From NCBI GenBank assembly GCA_003152955.1, contig PMBQ01000315.1, forward strand, positions 535-6,257: DNA of 5,723 bases, written 5' to 3'. The translations under genes were made by a program, and so were the position numbers. The stretch comes from Candidatus Bathyarchaeota archaeon. Its GTDB lineage: Archaea; Thermoproteota; Bathyarchaeia; 40CM-2-53-6; FEN-987. Each line of letters starts with the position of its first letter. Position 1 is the first letter of the stretch. This document shows, piece by piece, positions 1 through 5,266 of this stretch. Under the pieces are notes generated by a model. The model saw nothing but the letters and a program-made list of their open reading frames with translations, did no database searches and had not been told where the DNA came from.

Positions 1-339
1 TTCGATAAGGAGTCTTTTCTCCTTATCCTGGACTTTGACAGTTATCGGAAAATGTGCGTAGACGAGCTTCAGTTTGTATGTATATCCGGACGTGACTCCA
101 CGAACCATGTTTCGGACATGAGCCAAGGCTGTGCCGACAAGTGCGACCTCACGTTTTCGAGCCCATGAGGAGTAGACTCGGAAAGAGCCTCCTTCGAGGG
201 AGAAGTGTACGGGCATGTGAGAGAAATCTTCCTCAAGCGTACCCTTCGGGCCAGTGGCCTTTATCTTCCTTCCATCGATGACAAGTTGTACGCCTTCCGG
301 TACGGGCATTGTTTGCTGAGCTAATTCAACGAGGACCAA
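1..339 (-). CDS. rpl6: Large-subunit ribosomal protein uL6 (L6), N-terminal part, runs off the window
   Basis: uL6 is a 50S protein that binds 23S rRNA near the sarcin-ricin loop and factor-binding centre. The 113 visible residues carry the family pattern: a PEGV turn, then VIDGRKIKATGPKGTL, then an archaeal middle section with LVGTALAHVRNMVRGVTSGY followed by YKLKLVYAHFP. The full archaeal protein is about 180 residues, so roughly 40% is missing past position 1. I place the start at TTG 339, ten nt after the uS14 stop, because it restores the usual short N-terminal stretch before the PEGV turn; TTG is also used by uS14. The alternative is ATG 309. An in-frame TGA just upstream rules out a longer protein. 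The ribosome binding site for either start is weak. In most archaea uS8 precedes this gene; here uS14 does. Confidence 0.93.
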   Translation of the reverse strand, partial: MVLVELAQQTMPVPEGVQLVIDGRKIKATGPKGTLEEDFSHMPVHFSLEGGSFRVYSSWARKREVALVGTALAHVRNMVRGVTSGYTYKLKLVYAHFPITVKVQDKEKRLLIE

Positions 340-349
340 GGTTCACACT

Positions 350-514
350 CTACATGTACTTTTTGAAACCCAGACTTGGTGCCAATTCACGAAAACACTG
401 GCGGCATAGATATAGATCGTATTTTCTGATGATCGGGCCATATTGGCCGCATCTTCTGCACGGCCTGCTTCCTTTGCCATACTTTCTAACTTTCTTTGGT
501 TTCAGCTTCGCCAA
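350..514 (-). CDS. rps14: Small-subunit ribosomal protein uS14 (S14), zinc-binding type, 54 aa
   Basis: uS14 is a small 30S head protein that assembles with uS3 and uS10. The 54-residue translation begins [19 protein letters not shown] after TTG initiation. It has two CxxC pairs, CRRC at residues 19-22 and CRQC at 37-40, forming the expected zinc ribbon, followed by [14 protein letters not shown]. Length and spacing match the archaeal zinc-type family, so it looks complete. The start is TTG 514, supported by GGAGG at 524-528 nine nt upstream and by alignment with the usual MAKxKPKK N-terminus. It lies four nt after uL5, consistent with co-translation. Its downstream neighbour is uL6 instead of the expected uS8. 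Confidence 0.95.
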   Translation of the reverse strand: MAKLKPKKVRKYGKGSRPCRRCGQYGPIIRKYDLYLCRQCFRELAPSLGFKKYM

Positions 515-518
515 TTCT

Positions 519-1073
519 TTAGGCCTCCCGTATCTGAACTCCGAATTTTTCTGAGATGAATTTCGTGGCTTCTTCCTTTGTTATTCTGTGCGACTTGCCT
601 AGTGGTGCTGGGCGGATTCTTCTTCGCTTGGTTCTGTACCCCGGGCGTTCGAGTGCCCCCATCACGTCCATTCCGAATATTCCCAGCTCTGGGACATACT
701 TGGTTCCCGGAATCTCAATGTGCTCTTTGATTCCGAATGCAAAGTTGCCGTTCCTGTCGAAGCTTGATGCTTTCAGCGAGTTTGAAACTGCTTCGAATCC
801 ACGTTTCAAGAAAGTCGCTGCACTCTCTCCTCTCAAGGTAGTGAGGCAGGCGATCGGCTCTCCTTCTCGGATTCCGAAATCCTTGATAGTTTGTTTCGCC
901 TGTTTTGTGCAAGGCTTCTGTCCAGTAATGTCCTCTAAGACTTTCCTTGCTTTTTCGAGCATTTCGCCTGATTTTCCAACGTTAATGTGAACGGTGACCT
1001 TTGCGAGTTTGATCGTTCGCATAGGATTCTCTTTCACGGTTTCTGTTTCTGTTTCCGCTTGCAACTGTCTCAT
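519..1073 (-). CDS. rpl5: Large-subunit ribosomal protein uL5 (L5), 184 aa
   Basis: uL5 sits on the central protuberance of the 50S subunit, binding 5S rRNA and the P-site tRNA elbow. Visible family blocks are [18 protein letters not shown] (residues 16-33), [23 protein letters not shown] (49-71), the segment around [11 protein letters not shown] (113-123) and [17 protein letters not shown] (131-147). Length is normal for archaea. The start is ATG 1073, which overlaps the eS4 stop as ATGA and is preceded by GGAGG only four nt away. An internal ATG at 1022 (the M of NPMR) is a poorer start, because archaeal uL5 normally has a short segment before NPMR. The N-terminal segment carries a small ETETET run encoded by a near-repeat of GAAACA. 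Confidence 0.97.
   Translation of the reverse strand: MRQLQAETETETVKENPMRTIKLAKVTVHINVGKSGEMLEKARKVLEDITGQKPCTKQAKQTIKDFGIREGEPIACLTTLRGESAATFLKRGFEAVSNSLKASSFDRNGNFAFGIKEHIEIPGTKYVPELGIFGMDVMGALERPGYRTKRRRIRPAPLGKSHRITKEEATKFISEKFGVQIREA
524..528 (-). promoter_or_regulatory. Shine-Dalgarno site deciding the TTG start of uS14
   Basis: On the minus strand this reads GGAGG inside the last codons of uL5, nine nt before TTG 514. It fixes the non-ATG start of uS14, for which no suitable ATG or GTG exists nearby. Confidence 0.7.
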
Positions 1074-1813
1074 GCCGCCTCCAGTTTGATGCTTGGTTTG
1101 TCTGTTCCGACAACGAATGTATACTCGACCATTGTATCGAACTTGCTGCCGGCGGAGTCTTCGATAGTTACCGTTGCGGGTCTGGTCGCCGTGCCAATAT
1201 GAACTTCGATAATCTTACCTGTCCGGCCTAAGTTGCGTCCTGCCGTTACCAAGGCAAAGTTACCTTTCTCAAACTTCATGTGGCCAAGTACACGTTGTGC
1301 CGGAAAACCGAGCTTCAGCGTGTCATTGGTCGAGTAACCGGACGCTTCAGCGTCTGTCGGTGGCAATGTAATGTTTCGTCCATCATGCATTCCAAATTGC
1401 ACTAGACCCTTCGCCGTCGTGCTCTTCCGCAGAATCTTGCACAGTTTGAACTTCGCTTCGTCCTTTGGTACAGGAATTGGGGAAAGGCCCTGTCCCACCA
1501 CAGGTAAGACTCTGTATGATGCGTTGGCATCAACGAGCTCGACTATGTCCATTATGCCGACGGGCAAGTTCTTGTCTTGCCGTGCTCGGCCGTCCACCTT
1601 AATCTTCCCACCCGAGAGGATCACAGCTACCTCTCGGCGTGTCTTTGCTTTACCCAAGCCTTCGCGCAGGACTAATTCCAAGGGCAGGCAGAGGGATGTG
1701 CCGTGTGCACCGGGGCTCGGTTTGGGGGCCCATTTCCGTTCTTTTCGATGAATGGGCCAGAACCAGGGGGCCGGTAATCGTTTAAGGTGGCCTAAACCAC
1801 CTTTGTTTGCCAT
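1070..1813 (-). CDS. rps4e: Small-subunit ribosomal protein eS4 (S4e), 247 aa
   Basis: eS4 is a 30S body protein found in archaea and eukaryotes and absent from bacteria. From N to C terminus: a basic start MANKGGLGHLKRLPAP, an S4 RNA-binding fold at about 43-93 including TRREVAVILSGGKIKVDGR and GIMDIVEL, a central beta domain, and a KOW-like segment near 185-207 (NFALVTAGRNLGRTGKIIEV). The reading frame stays open upstream to 1876, but I start at ATG 1813. The HLKRL.AP motif normally lies close to the N-terminus, and GAGGGG at 1822-1827 sits eight nt before this ATG. It follows the uL24 stop by two nt and overlaps uL5 by four, so translational coupling on both sides is likely. Confidence 0.96.
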   Translation of the reverse strand: MANKGGLGHLKRLPAPWFWPIHRKERKWAPKPSPGAHGTSLCLPLELVLREGLGKAKTRREVAVILSGGKIKVDGRARQDKNLPVGIMDIVELVDANASYRVLPVVGQGLSPIPVPKDEAKFKLCKILRKSTTAKGLVQFGMHDGRNITLPPTDAEASGYSTNDTLKLGFPAQRVLGHMKFEKGNFALVTAGRNLGRTGKIIEVHIGTATRPATVTIEDSAGSKFDTMVEYTFVVGTDKPSIKLEAA

Positions 1814-1815
1814 GG

Positions 1816-2205
1816 TCAAGTCCCCTCTTCGGTAGAACGCGGGGTTGTCGATAGTTTCACTGATTCTGAACGCCACTTGTCATCAAGGTTCAGTTTCGTG
1901 ATAAGCACTTTCGAGCTGGGGACTGATACTGTTGTCGAGGTGCCCGCCACTTTCTCTCTCTGAACCCCTTCGACGAAAACACGTTGTCTGTGGGTGTCCA
2001 CCTTGGTTATCTTGCCTTCTACTCCAGCAAAGTCTCCGCGTTGGATCTTGACAGTGTCTCCTTTACGAACTGGATAGGAACGCCTTCCATGGCTCTTACG
2101 CAGATCCTTAGAAAGTGGAGCAGTCAGAAGTTTCCTAATCCTATGAGCCGGGCTCGTGTAGAGCAATTTCCGCTGCTTTGAGGGTTTTGTAACACTGAGC
2201 GACAT
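1816..2205 (-). CDS. rpl24: Large-subunit ribosomal protein uL24 (L24), 129 aa
   Basis: uL24 binds 23S rRNA near the exit tunnel and is an early assembly protein. The sequence shows the archaeal N-terminal block TKPSKQRKLLYTSPAHRIRK, then APLSKDLRKSHGRRSYPV, then a KOW domain at about residues 46-73 (RKGDTVKIQRGDFAGVEGKITKVD). The archaeal hallmark LNLDDKWR lies near the C-terminus, followed by a short polar tail. Two starts are possible. I prefer ATG 2205, with AGTGA six nt upstream and a conserved-length N-terminus. The alternative, TTG 2220, overlaps the uL14 stop as TTGA and would add five residues (134 aa). Either way the gene lies directly behind uL14. Confidence 0.95.
   Translation of the reverse strand: MSLSVTKPSKQRKLLYTSPAHRIRKLLTAPLSKDLRKSHGRRSYPVRKGDTVKIQRGDFAGVEGKITKVDTHRQRVFVEGVQREKVAGTSTTVSVPSSKVLITKLNLDDKWRSESVKLSTTPRSTEEGT
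1822..1827 (-). promoter_or_regulatory. Shine-Dalgarno site deciding the eS4 start
   Basis: The minus strand reads GAGGGG within the last codons of uL24, eight nt before ATG 1813. It supports the shorter eS4 start over the open frame that continues to 1876 inside uL24. Confidence 0.6.
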
Positions 2206-2216
2206 CGGGTTCACTT

Positions 2217-2654
2217 TCAAATAATTATGTTAGCAAGATTGGCTACCCTGGGCCAACGTTCCGCAGCTTCCTTTGCTACCGGTCCACGAATCTCAGTGCC
2301 CTTCAGTTCTCCTTCGGGTGTCATGATGACTGCGGCATTGTCATGGAAAGAAAGCCTGGTTCCGTCGGGTCGCTTGAACAGTTTTACCTGGCGGACTACT
2401 ACAGCAGGGAACATCTGGCGACGCAGATCTGGGGAACCCTTTGAAACCGATATCATGATCATGTCCCCAACACACGCGGAGGGCACCCGTCTGAGACGAC
2501 TGTGATAACCGAAAACCTGAATGATCTTCAGTTCCTTGGCCCCAGTGTTATCAGCGCACGCAATGCGGCTCCCATTTGGAAGTCCCCGCGAGATGTGCGG
2601 CCTGTACTCTATCATACCTTTGGCGCTGACTGCACGAGTCTTAGGGGCTGGCAT
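2217..2654 (-). CDS. rpl14: Large-subunit ribosomal protein uL14 (L14), 145 aa
   Basis: uL14 is a five-stranded beta-barrel 50S protein at the subunit interface, forming intersubunit bridges with 16S rRNA. Key blocks are [15 protein letters not shown] (residues 33-47), [18 protein letters not shown] (63-80), AVVVRQ (84-89), [25 protein letters not shown] (105-129) and the archaeal C-terminus [13 protein letters not shown]. The start ATG 2654 has GTGA six nt upstream. This is the only gene in the cluster preceded by a sizeable gap (73 nt after uS17), so it may have its own promoter in addition to read-through. Length is near the archaeal norm with a slightly long N-terminus. Confidence 0.97.
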   Translation of the reverse strand: MPAPKTRAVSAKGMIEYRPHISRGLPNGSRIACADNTGAKELKIIQVFGYHSRLRRVPSACVGDMIMISVSKGSPDLRRQMFPAVVVRQVKLFKRPDGTRLSFHDNAAVIMTPEGELKGTEIRGPVAKEAAERWPRVANLANIII

Positions 2655-2727
2655 TTTCTCTCACGTAAGGCGCTGCACAAGGTTCCTGCAACAAATTAAG
2701 GTTATGTTGAGACTTCGGCGAGTTGAC
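2655..2727 (-). promoter_or_regulatory. 73-nt spacer before uL14 with a possible internal promoter
   Basis: This is the only spacer longer than about 11 nt in the cluster. On the minus strand it contains an AT-rich CTTAATTT (2693-2700), TATA-like and about 40 nt before the uL14 start. It is framed by a 5-bp inverted repeat (2689-2693 and 2705-2709, CAACA/TGTTG). Initiation about 25 nt downstream would leave a short leader holding the GTGA ribosome binding site. The motif match is weak, so this is an inference. Confidence 0.25.
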
Positions 2728-3057
2728 TCAGGTAGGAGCTGCCAGTTTCTCTACGACCACGAATGCGACTTCTTTGCTGATAGGTCTACATTCGGCTATT
2801 CGAACTTTGTCACCCTCATGAATTTCGAGGCACGGAGGATTGTGAGCCATGATTCTGCTGCGACGCTTTTCGTACCGTGTGTATTTGGGAACATACTGTT
2901 GATAGTCTCTTTCGACCGTCACAGTCTTAGTCATCTTCACGCTCACGACCTTTCCATCCAGAAACTTCCTTCTGACTGAAAGACTTCCGTGGAATGGGCA
3001 GTTGCTGTCGTCGCAACTCTTTTTTGGCGCCTTTGCGCCTACGCCTATATCTGACAT
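2728..3057 (-). CDS. rps17: Small-subunit ribosomal protein uS17 (S17), archaeal form, 109 aa
   Basis: uS17 is an OB-fold primary 16S rRNA binder needed early in 30S assembly. The archaeal N-terminal extension is present with SCDDSNCPFHGSLSVR, where Cys15 and Cys20 are the conserved pair. The core follows: FLDGKVVSVKMTKTVTVERDY, YEKRRSRIMAHNPPC, HEGDKVRIAECRPISKEVAFVV. I start at ATG 3057, which shares a base with the Rpp29 stop (TAATG). TTG 3063 two codons earlier is possible, since AGGTGA at 3068-3073 lies 10 nt before ATG 3057 and 4 nt before TTG 3063. Length is normal. It is followed by the widest spacer in the operon. Confidence 0.96.
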   Translation of the reverse strand: MSDIGVGAKAPKKSCDDSNCPFHGSLSVRRKFLDGKVVSVKMTKTVTVERDYQQYVPKYTRYEKRRSRIMAHNPPCLEIHEGDKVRIAECRPISKEVAFVVVEKLAAPT

Positions 3058-3341
3058 TACCAATGCTTCACCTTTGTTTTCAAACGGTTTTCTGGACGAG
3101 CAACTAGTCTTGCTCCGTCAACATCTACGACTGTGCCGTCCTGAAGTTCGAATCTGAAAATCGCGACATTCTTCGGGATCAAGCGTTCCCTTCCCTTGTC
3201 AGCGATGGTCAGCATGTTACGGGTCTCGTCGATTATCTTTCCCTTTGCAGCGCGTATGTTTGGGTTCTTTGCGCTGGCAACTCTAACATCCAAACCGATC
3301 AGCTCGTGGCGGAGGATGTTCTGAGGCGTAATTTGTGTCAT
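3057..3341 (-). CDS. rnp1: RNase P protein component 1 (Rpp29/Pop4 homologue), 94 aa
   Basis: Rpp29 is an Sm-like beta-barrel subunit of archaeal RNase P, the ribonucleoprotein that removes 5' leaders from pre-tRNAs. It partners Rpp21 and binds the specificity part of the RNA. The sequence opens MTQITPQNILRHELIGLDVRV, the classic archaeal start, followed by GKIIDETRNMLTI, RLIPKNVAIFRFELQDGTVVDVDG and a basic tail RLKTKVKHW. Length fits the family (about 90-125 aa). ATG 3341 overlaps the uL29 stop as ATGA, with GGAG (3353-3356) 11 nt upstream. Its place between uL29 and uS17 is the standard archaeal location, coupling RNase P supply to ribosome synthesis. Confidence 0.95.
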   Translation of the reverse strand: MTQITPQNILRHELIGLDVRVASAKNPNIRAAKGKIIDETRNMLTIADKGRERLIPKNVAIFRFELQDGTVVDVDGARLVARPENRLKTKVKHW

Positions 3342-3556
3342 TGTCTCGCAGTCTCCGTTGTAACATTTTCATTCATGTTGGTTAGGATACGTGCAATAGT
3401 TCGTTTGAGTTCGCGAATTCTCCCGACGTTCTCAACGTTGCCGCCCGATTTCACGCTTGTTCTGAGCTTGGTGAGTTCGGTTCTCATCTCTGCCAGTTTC
3501 TTGTCTCGCTCTTCTGGCAGTAACTGCTTGATCTCACGTTTTCTCAGTATCGGCAA
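3338..3556 (-). CDS. rpl29: Large-subunit ribosomal protein uL29 (L29), 72 aa
   Basis: uL29 is a small helical-hairpin protein at the polypeptide exit tunnel, next to uL23, where SRP and other nascent-chain factors dock. The translation shows PILRKREIKQLLPEERDKKLAEMRTELTKLR, then a turn (SGGNVENVGRIRELKRTIARILT), the normal two-helix layout. It must start at TTG 3556: an in-frame TAG lies only two codons upstream and the next Met is residue 24. GAGGAGGT at 3565-3572, eight nt before the TTG, is the strongest ribosome binding site in the window. The start lies 23 nt inside the uS3 tail, and the stop overlaps Rpp29 by four nt. Confidence 0.95.
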   Translation of the reverse strand: MPILRKREIKQLLPEERDKKLAEMRTELTKLRTSVKSGGNVENVGRIRELKRTIARILTNMNENVTTETARQ

Positions 3557-4232
3557 CCTCGACTACCTCCTCGGTTTTTTCAATTTCTGCTGGTCCCGTT
3601 GTGACTTCGACAGGCTTCGGTGCGGCAGGCGCCTCACTCAGATCTCTGATCACCGGTTTGTCAGGGAAGGTAACATTGGGAGGCATTAGCTTGACGGTTA
3701 TGCCGAAGAGCCCCTGTTTCAGTTGAGTATCCACCACTGCAGACCTAAGCAGCCTTGAGATTGTTTCGCCCACCATCGGAAGATATCCCGAGCGATATTT
3801 CTCATAGCGAGCTCTGTCTGTGGTAAGCTTGCCCCGAATTGTGATTTCGACGCCCAATGCGCCAGCTTCAGTCGTTCTTTGAAGTGCCCAGTAGGCGGCA
3901 CGCCTGAAATGAATACCTCTTTGGAGTGCCATCGCAATCTGGGACGCAACGACCTTTGCATCTAGTTCAGGTGCCTCGAGTGTGGCGACGGAAATCTGAG
4001 GGTTCTCGACTCCGAACTGTTCCTCAAGAATCTTCGTTAGATCACGTATGCTTTGACCACGTCGTCCGATCACAAGTCCAGGTTTGCCCGCGTAAATGAC
4101 AACCCTCGTACCAAGGGGCGTTTTGGTCATCTCAACCCTGCTGTAACCAGCTCTCTTCAGGTCTTGGGACAGATACTCGTCGATCTCGGCCTTGCGAGCG
4201 TTTTCCTTGACGAAGTATTTGTGAATAGGCAA
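3534..4232 (-). CDS. rps3: Small-subunit ribosomal protein uS3 (S3), 232 aa
   Basis: uS3 lies at the mRNA entry channel of the 30S subunit. An N-terminal type-2 KH domain (about residues 17-90) carries the GxxG loop GRRG at 56-59 in PGLVIGRRGQSIRDLT. The C-terminal domain holds the blocks QRGIHFRRAAYWAL, GVEITIRGKLTTDRAR and GLFGITVKLMPPNVTFPD. The last 30 or so residues form a Pro/Glu/Val-rich acidic tail (EAPAAPKPVEV, then EKTEEVVEVADTEKT), as in many archaea; its coding sequence also holds the uL29 start and ribosome binding site. The start is TTG 4232, one nt after the uL22 stop, giving the expected PIHKYFVKE beginning. The next Met is residue 35 and an in-frame stop lies just upstream, so no ATG start is possible. 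Confidence 0.96.
   Translation of the reverse strand: MPIHKYFVKENARKAEIDEYLSQDLKRAGYSRVEMTKTPLGTRVVIYAGKPGLVIGRRGQSIRDLTKILEEQFGVENPQISVATLEAPELDAKVVASQIAMALQRGIHFRRAAYWALQRTTEAGALGVEITIRGKLTTDRARYEKYRSGYLPMVGETISRLLRSAVVDTQLKQGLFGITVKLMPPNVTFPDKPVIRDLSEAPAAPKPVEVTTGPAEIEKTEEVVEVADTEKT
3565..3572 (-). promoter_or_regulatory. Strong Shine-Dalgarno site deciding the TTG start of uL29
   Basis: The minus strand reads GAGGAGGT inside the end of uS3, eight nt before TTG 3556. It is nearly a full match to the archaeal anti-Shine-Dalgarno complement and confirms a TTG start embedded in the upstream gene. Confidence 0.75.
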
Positions 4233-4233
4233 T

Positions 4234-4701
4234 TTACTCAGCTACCTCGTAACCCATGAGCTCAACATGAACAAGCGTATTCCGATATGGGCTTGCGCGC
4301 CCAAAGGCTCGTGAAATATATCGCTGCGTCTTCATTCCCCTTTGCGAGGCTGCATGAACAATTCTCAACCTGTCAATATCCAAGCCCTTGTACTCCGCGT
4401 TCGACTCCAACTCTTCTAGTAGAAATAGAAACGCCTTAGCCGCCTTCACCGGATATCGGCCCGCGTACCATGCTTCATCCATGGTCCTGTGGGGCACTTC
4501 TTTCTTGTAGCGTCTGAAAGCAATAGCACGCTTCTTCTTCTGAACAGCTTCAAGAAGTTCCTTGGCCGCATCCAACCTCATGCCGCGCAGTTTCCTGCAA
4601 ATTTCTGTTGCCGCCTTTGGGGAAATCTTGATCTCTCTGCCTGAACACTTCACAGCTCGGTCTGGGTCGAATTCCTTGACCGAGTATCCCCAAATTGGCA
4701 T
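4234..4701 (-). CDS. rpl22: Large-subunit ribosomal protein uL22 (L22), 155 aa
   Basis: uL22 lines the nascent-peptide tunnel with a beta-hairpin and contacts all 23S rRNA domains. The archaeal start MPIWGYSVKEFDPDRAVKCSG is followed by KISPKAATEICRKLRGMRLDAAKELLEAV, KRAIAFRRYKKEVPHR and AKAFLFLLEELESNAEYKGLD. The tunnel-loop and signature region is HAASQRGMKTQRYISRAFGRASPYRNTLVHVEL. I choose ATG 4701 because archaeal homologues begin at the MPxWGYS motif, with GGTG (4709-4712) seven nt upstream. GTG 4710 would add three residues. uS19 and uL2 normally precede it; here it opens the operon, with a gene-poor region upstream. Confidence 0.95.
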   Translation of the reverse strand: MPIWGYSVKEFDPDRAVKCSGREIKISPKAATEICRKLRGMRLDAAKELLEAVQKKKRAIAFRRYKKEVPHRTMDEAWYAGRYPVKAAKAFLFLLEELESNAEYKGLDIDRLRIVHAASQRGMKTQRYISRAFGRASPYRNTLVHVELMGYEVAE

Positions 4702-4735
4702 CCGTTTCACACCGCAGGTCCGTGCATCTGCGCGG

Positions 4736-4750
4736 TAACACTAAAAAACG
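4736..4750 (-). promoter_or_regulatory. Candidate TATA box of the ribosomal operon
   Basis: The minus strand reads GTTTTTTAGTGTT about 40 nt before uL22 ATG 4701. An archaeal TATA box here would place initiation near 4718-4721 and leave a leader of under 20 nt. The match to the consensus is imperfect, and GATATTACG at 4773-4781 is an alternative. The operon must start in this region or upstream because no ribosomal gene precedes uL22. Confidence 0.35.
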
Positions 4751-4758
4751 TTGTTTAG
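4741..4758. repeat. 18-bp near-palindrome over the operon promoter (candidate operator)
   Basis: CTAAAAAACGTTGTTTAG is symmetric in eight of nine base pairs. It overlaps the candidate TATA box of the ribosomal operon. A second, 8-bp inverted repeat uses its right arm: TGTTTAGC at 4752-4759 against GCTAAACA at 4791-4798. A dimeric regulator site is a reasonable reading, but the palindrome is AT-rich and no binding protein is known from the sequence. Confidence 0.4.
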
Positions 4759-4759
4759 C

Positions 4760-5235
4760 TATGAGAAGGCACGTAATATCGTCGCCGATCGCTAAACACT
4801 CCGATCAGACGACAATCGTGGTTCACTTAGATTTCGGCCTTCCCTACGAAGTCTCTGCAGATCACGAGGTTCAGTAATGTGCCGGCGAAGACCAAGCGGA
4901 GAATGTCTCTTATGAAATGGAACAACCGATCGAAGGGAAGCGTAGGCACATAGAGGACGAGAACAATGCGACTTTCGAGCCATTTCTCTGACCGACTGAC
5001 ACACCACTCATGAAAGGGGGGCACTACCCTCTGTTGGGTGGATCCACCCCCCAGAATCAACGCCTGAATCCAGCAAATTCGCGTCAGGATTCTGCGAACT
5101 GTGCCTGGGTGTACCACGCCCTCCCAGGGGTGTGTGAAAGGCTGACAAGCGAATGAATAGGGAAGTCACGTAAGCACGATTCCAATATACGCATACGAAA
5201 AATGATTCAAGACCTGGCTTTACTGGCTACGCTCG
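4760..5235. other. Gene-poor divergent intergenic region
   Basis: About 480 bases separate the ribosomal operon (minus) from the winged-helix gene (plus). I see no tRNA, rRNA, SRP RNA or RNase P RNA signature and no convincing protein. Both strands contain short open frames of under 100 codons without family motifs. Structured elements are listed separately: an inverted repeat near the operon end and a GC-rich hairpin group at 5016-5128. A run ending at 4827 on the minus strand encodes a hydrophobic stretch, treated as a low-confidence observation. Confidence 0.6.
5016..5128. repeat. Group of strong inverted repeats, possible structured RNA
   Basis: Several hairpins lie side by side. GGGGGG (5016-5021) pairs with CCCCCC (5047-5052). 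GGGTGGATCCACCC (5036-5049) is a perfect 14-bp palindrome that competes with it. CAGAAT (5052-5057) and CCTGA (5063-5067) pair with TCAGG (5084-5088) and ATTCTG (5089-5094), giving 11 pairs with a one-sided bulge. CCTGGG (5104-5109) pairs with CCCAGG (5123-5128) around a loop that can itself pair. The density exceeds that of the surrounding sequence. No known RNA family is recognised, and a long T-run for simple termination is absent. Confidence 0.4.
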
Positions 5236-5242
5236 TTTTATT
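5236..5242 (+). promoter_or_regulatory. Candidate TATA box for the winged-helix membrane protein
   Basis: TTTTATT is centred about 28 nt before ATG 5267, the spacing expected for an archaeal leaderless transcript starting at or next to the start codon. This fits the lack of a properly spaced ribosome binding site at that ATG. No clear BRE is visible. Confidence 0.35.
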
Positions 5243-5266
5243 CTGGCAACTCATATCTAGCGGAGA

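Noticed and set aside
556..990. Plus-strand 144-codon open frame
   Set aside because: It lies antisense within uL5, which has full family matches, and its translation shows no recognisable motif. It is a shadow of the real gene.
1371..1751. Plus-strand 126-codon open frame
   Set aside because: It is antisense within eS4, with arginine/serine-rich low-information translation and no family features.
1814..1876. N-terminal extension of eS4 to 1876
   Set aside because: The added 21 residues lie within uL24 coding sequence and match nothing in the family. ATG 1813 has a good ribosome binding site and the expected MANKG...HLKRL start.
2521..2979. Plus-strand 152-codon open frame across the uS17-uL14 spacer
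   Set aside because: Both ends are antisense to well-supported ribosomal genes and the translation is compositionally odd. The spacer is better read as regulatory.
3057..3341. RNase P subunit inside a ribosomal operon as a novelty
   Set aside because: Rpp29 between uL29 and uS17 is the normal arrangement in many archaea.
3719..3961. Minus-strand 80-codon frame inside uS3
   Set aside because: It is in a different frame of the same strand as the uS3 C-terminal domain, which is fully conserved.
4760..5235. tRNA, SRP RNA, RNase P RNA or C/D box RNA in the intergenic region
   Set aside because: I looked for tRNA arm patterns, the SRP GNAR-type loop, RNase P conserved boxes and C/D boxes on both strands and found no convincing set.
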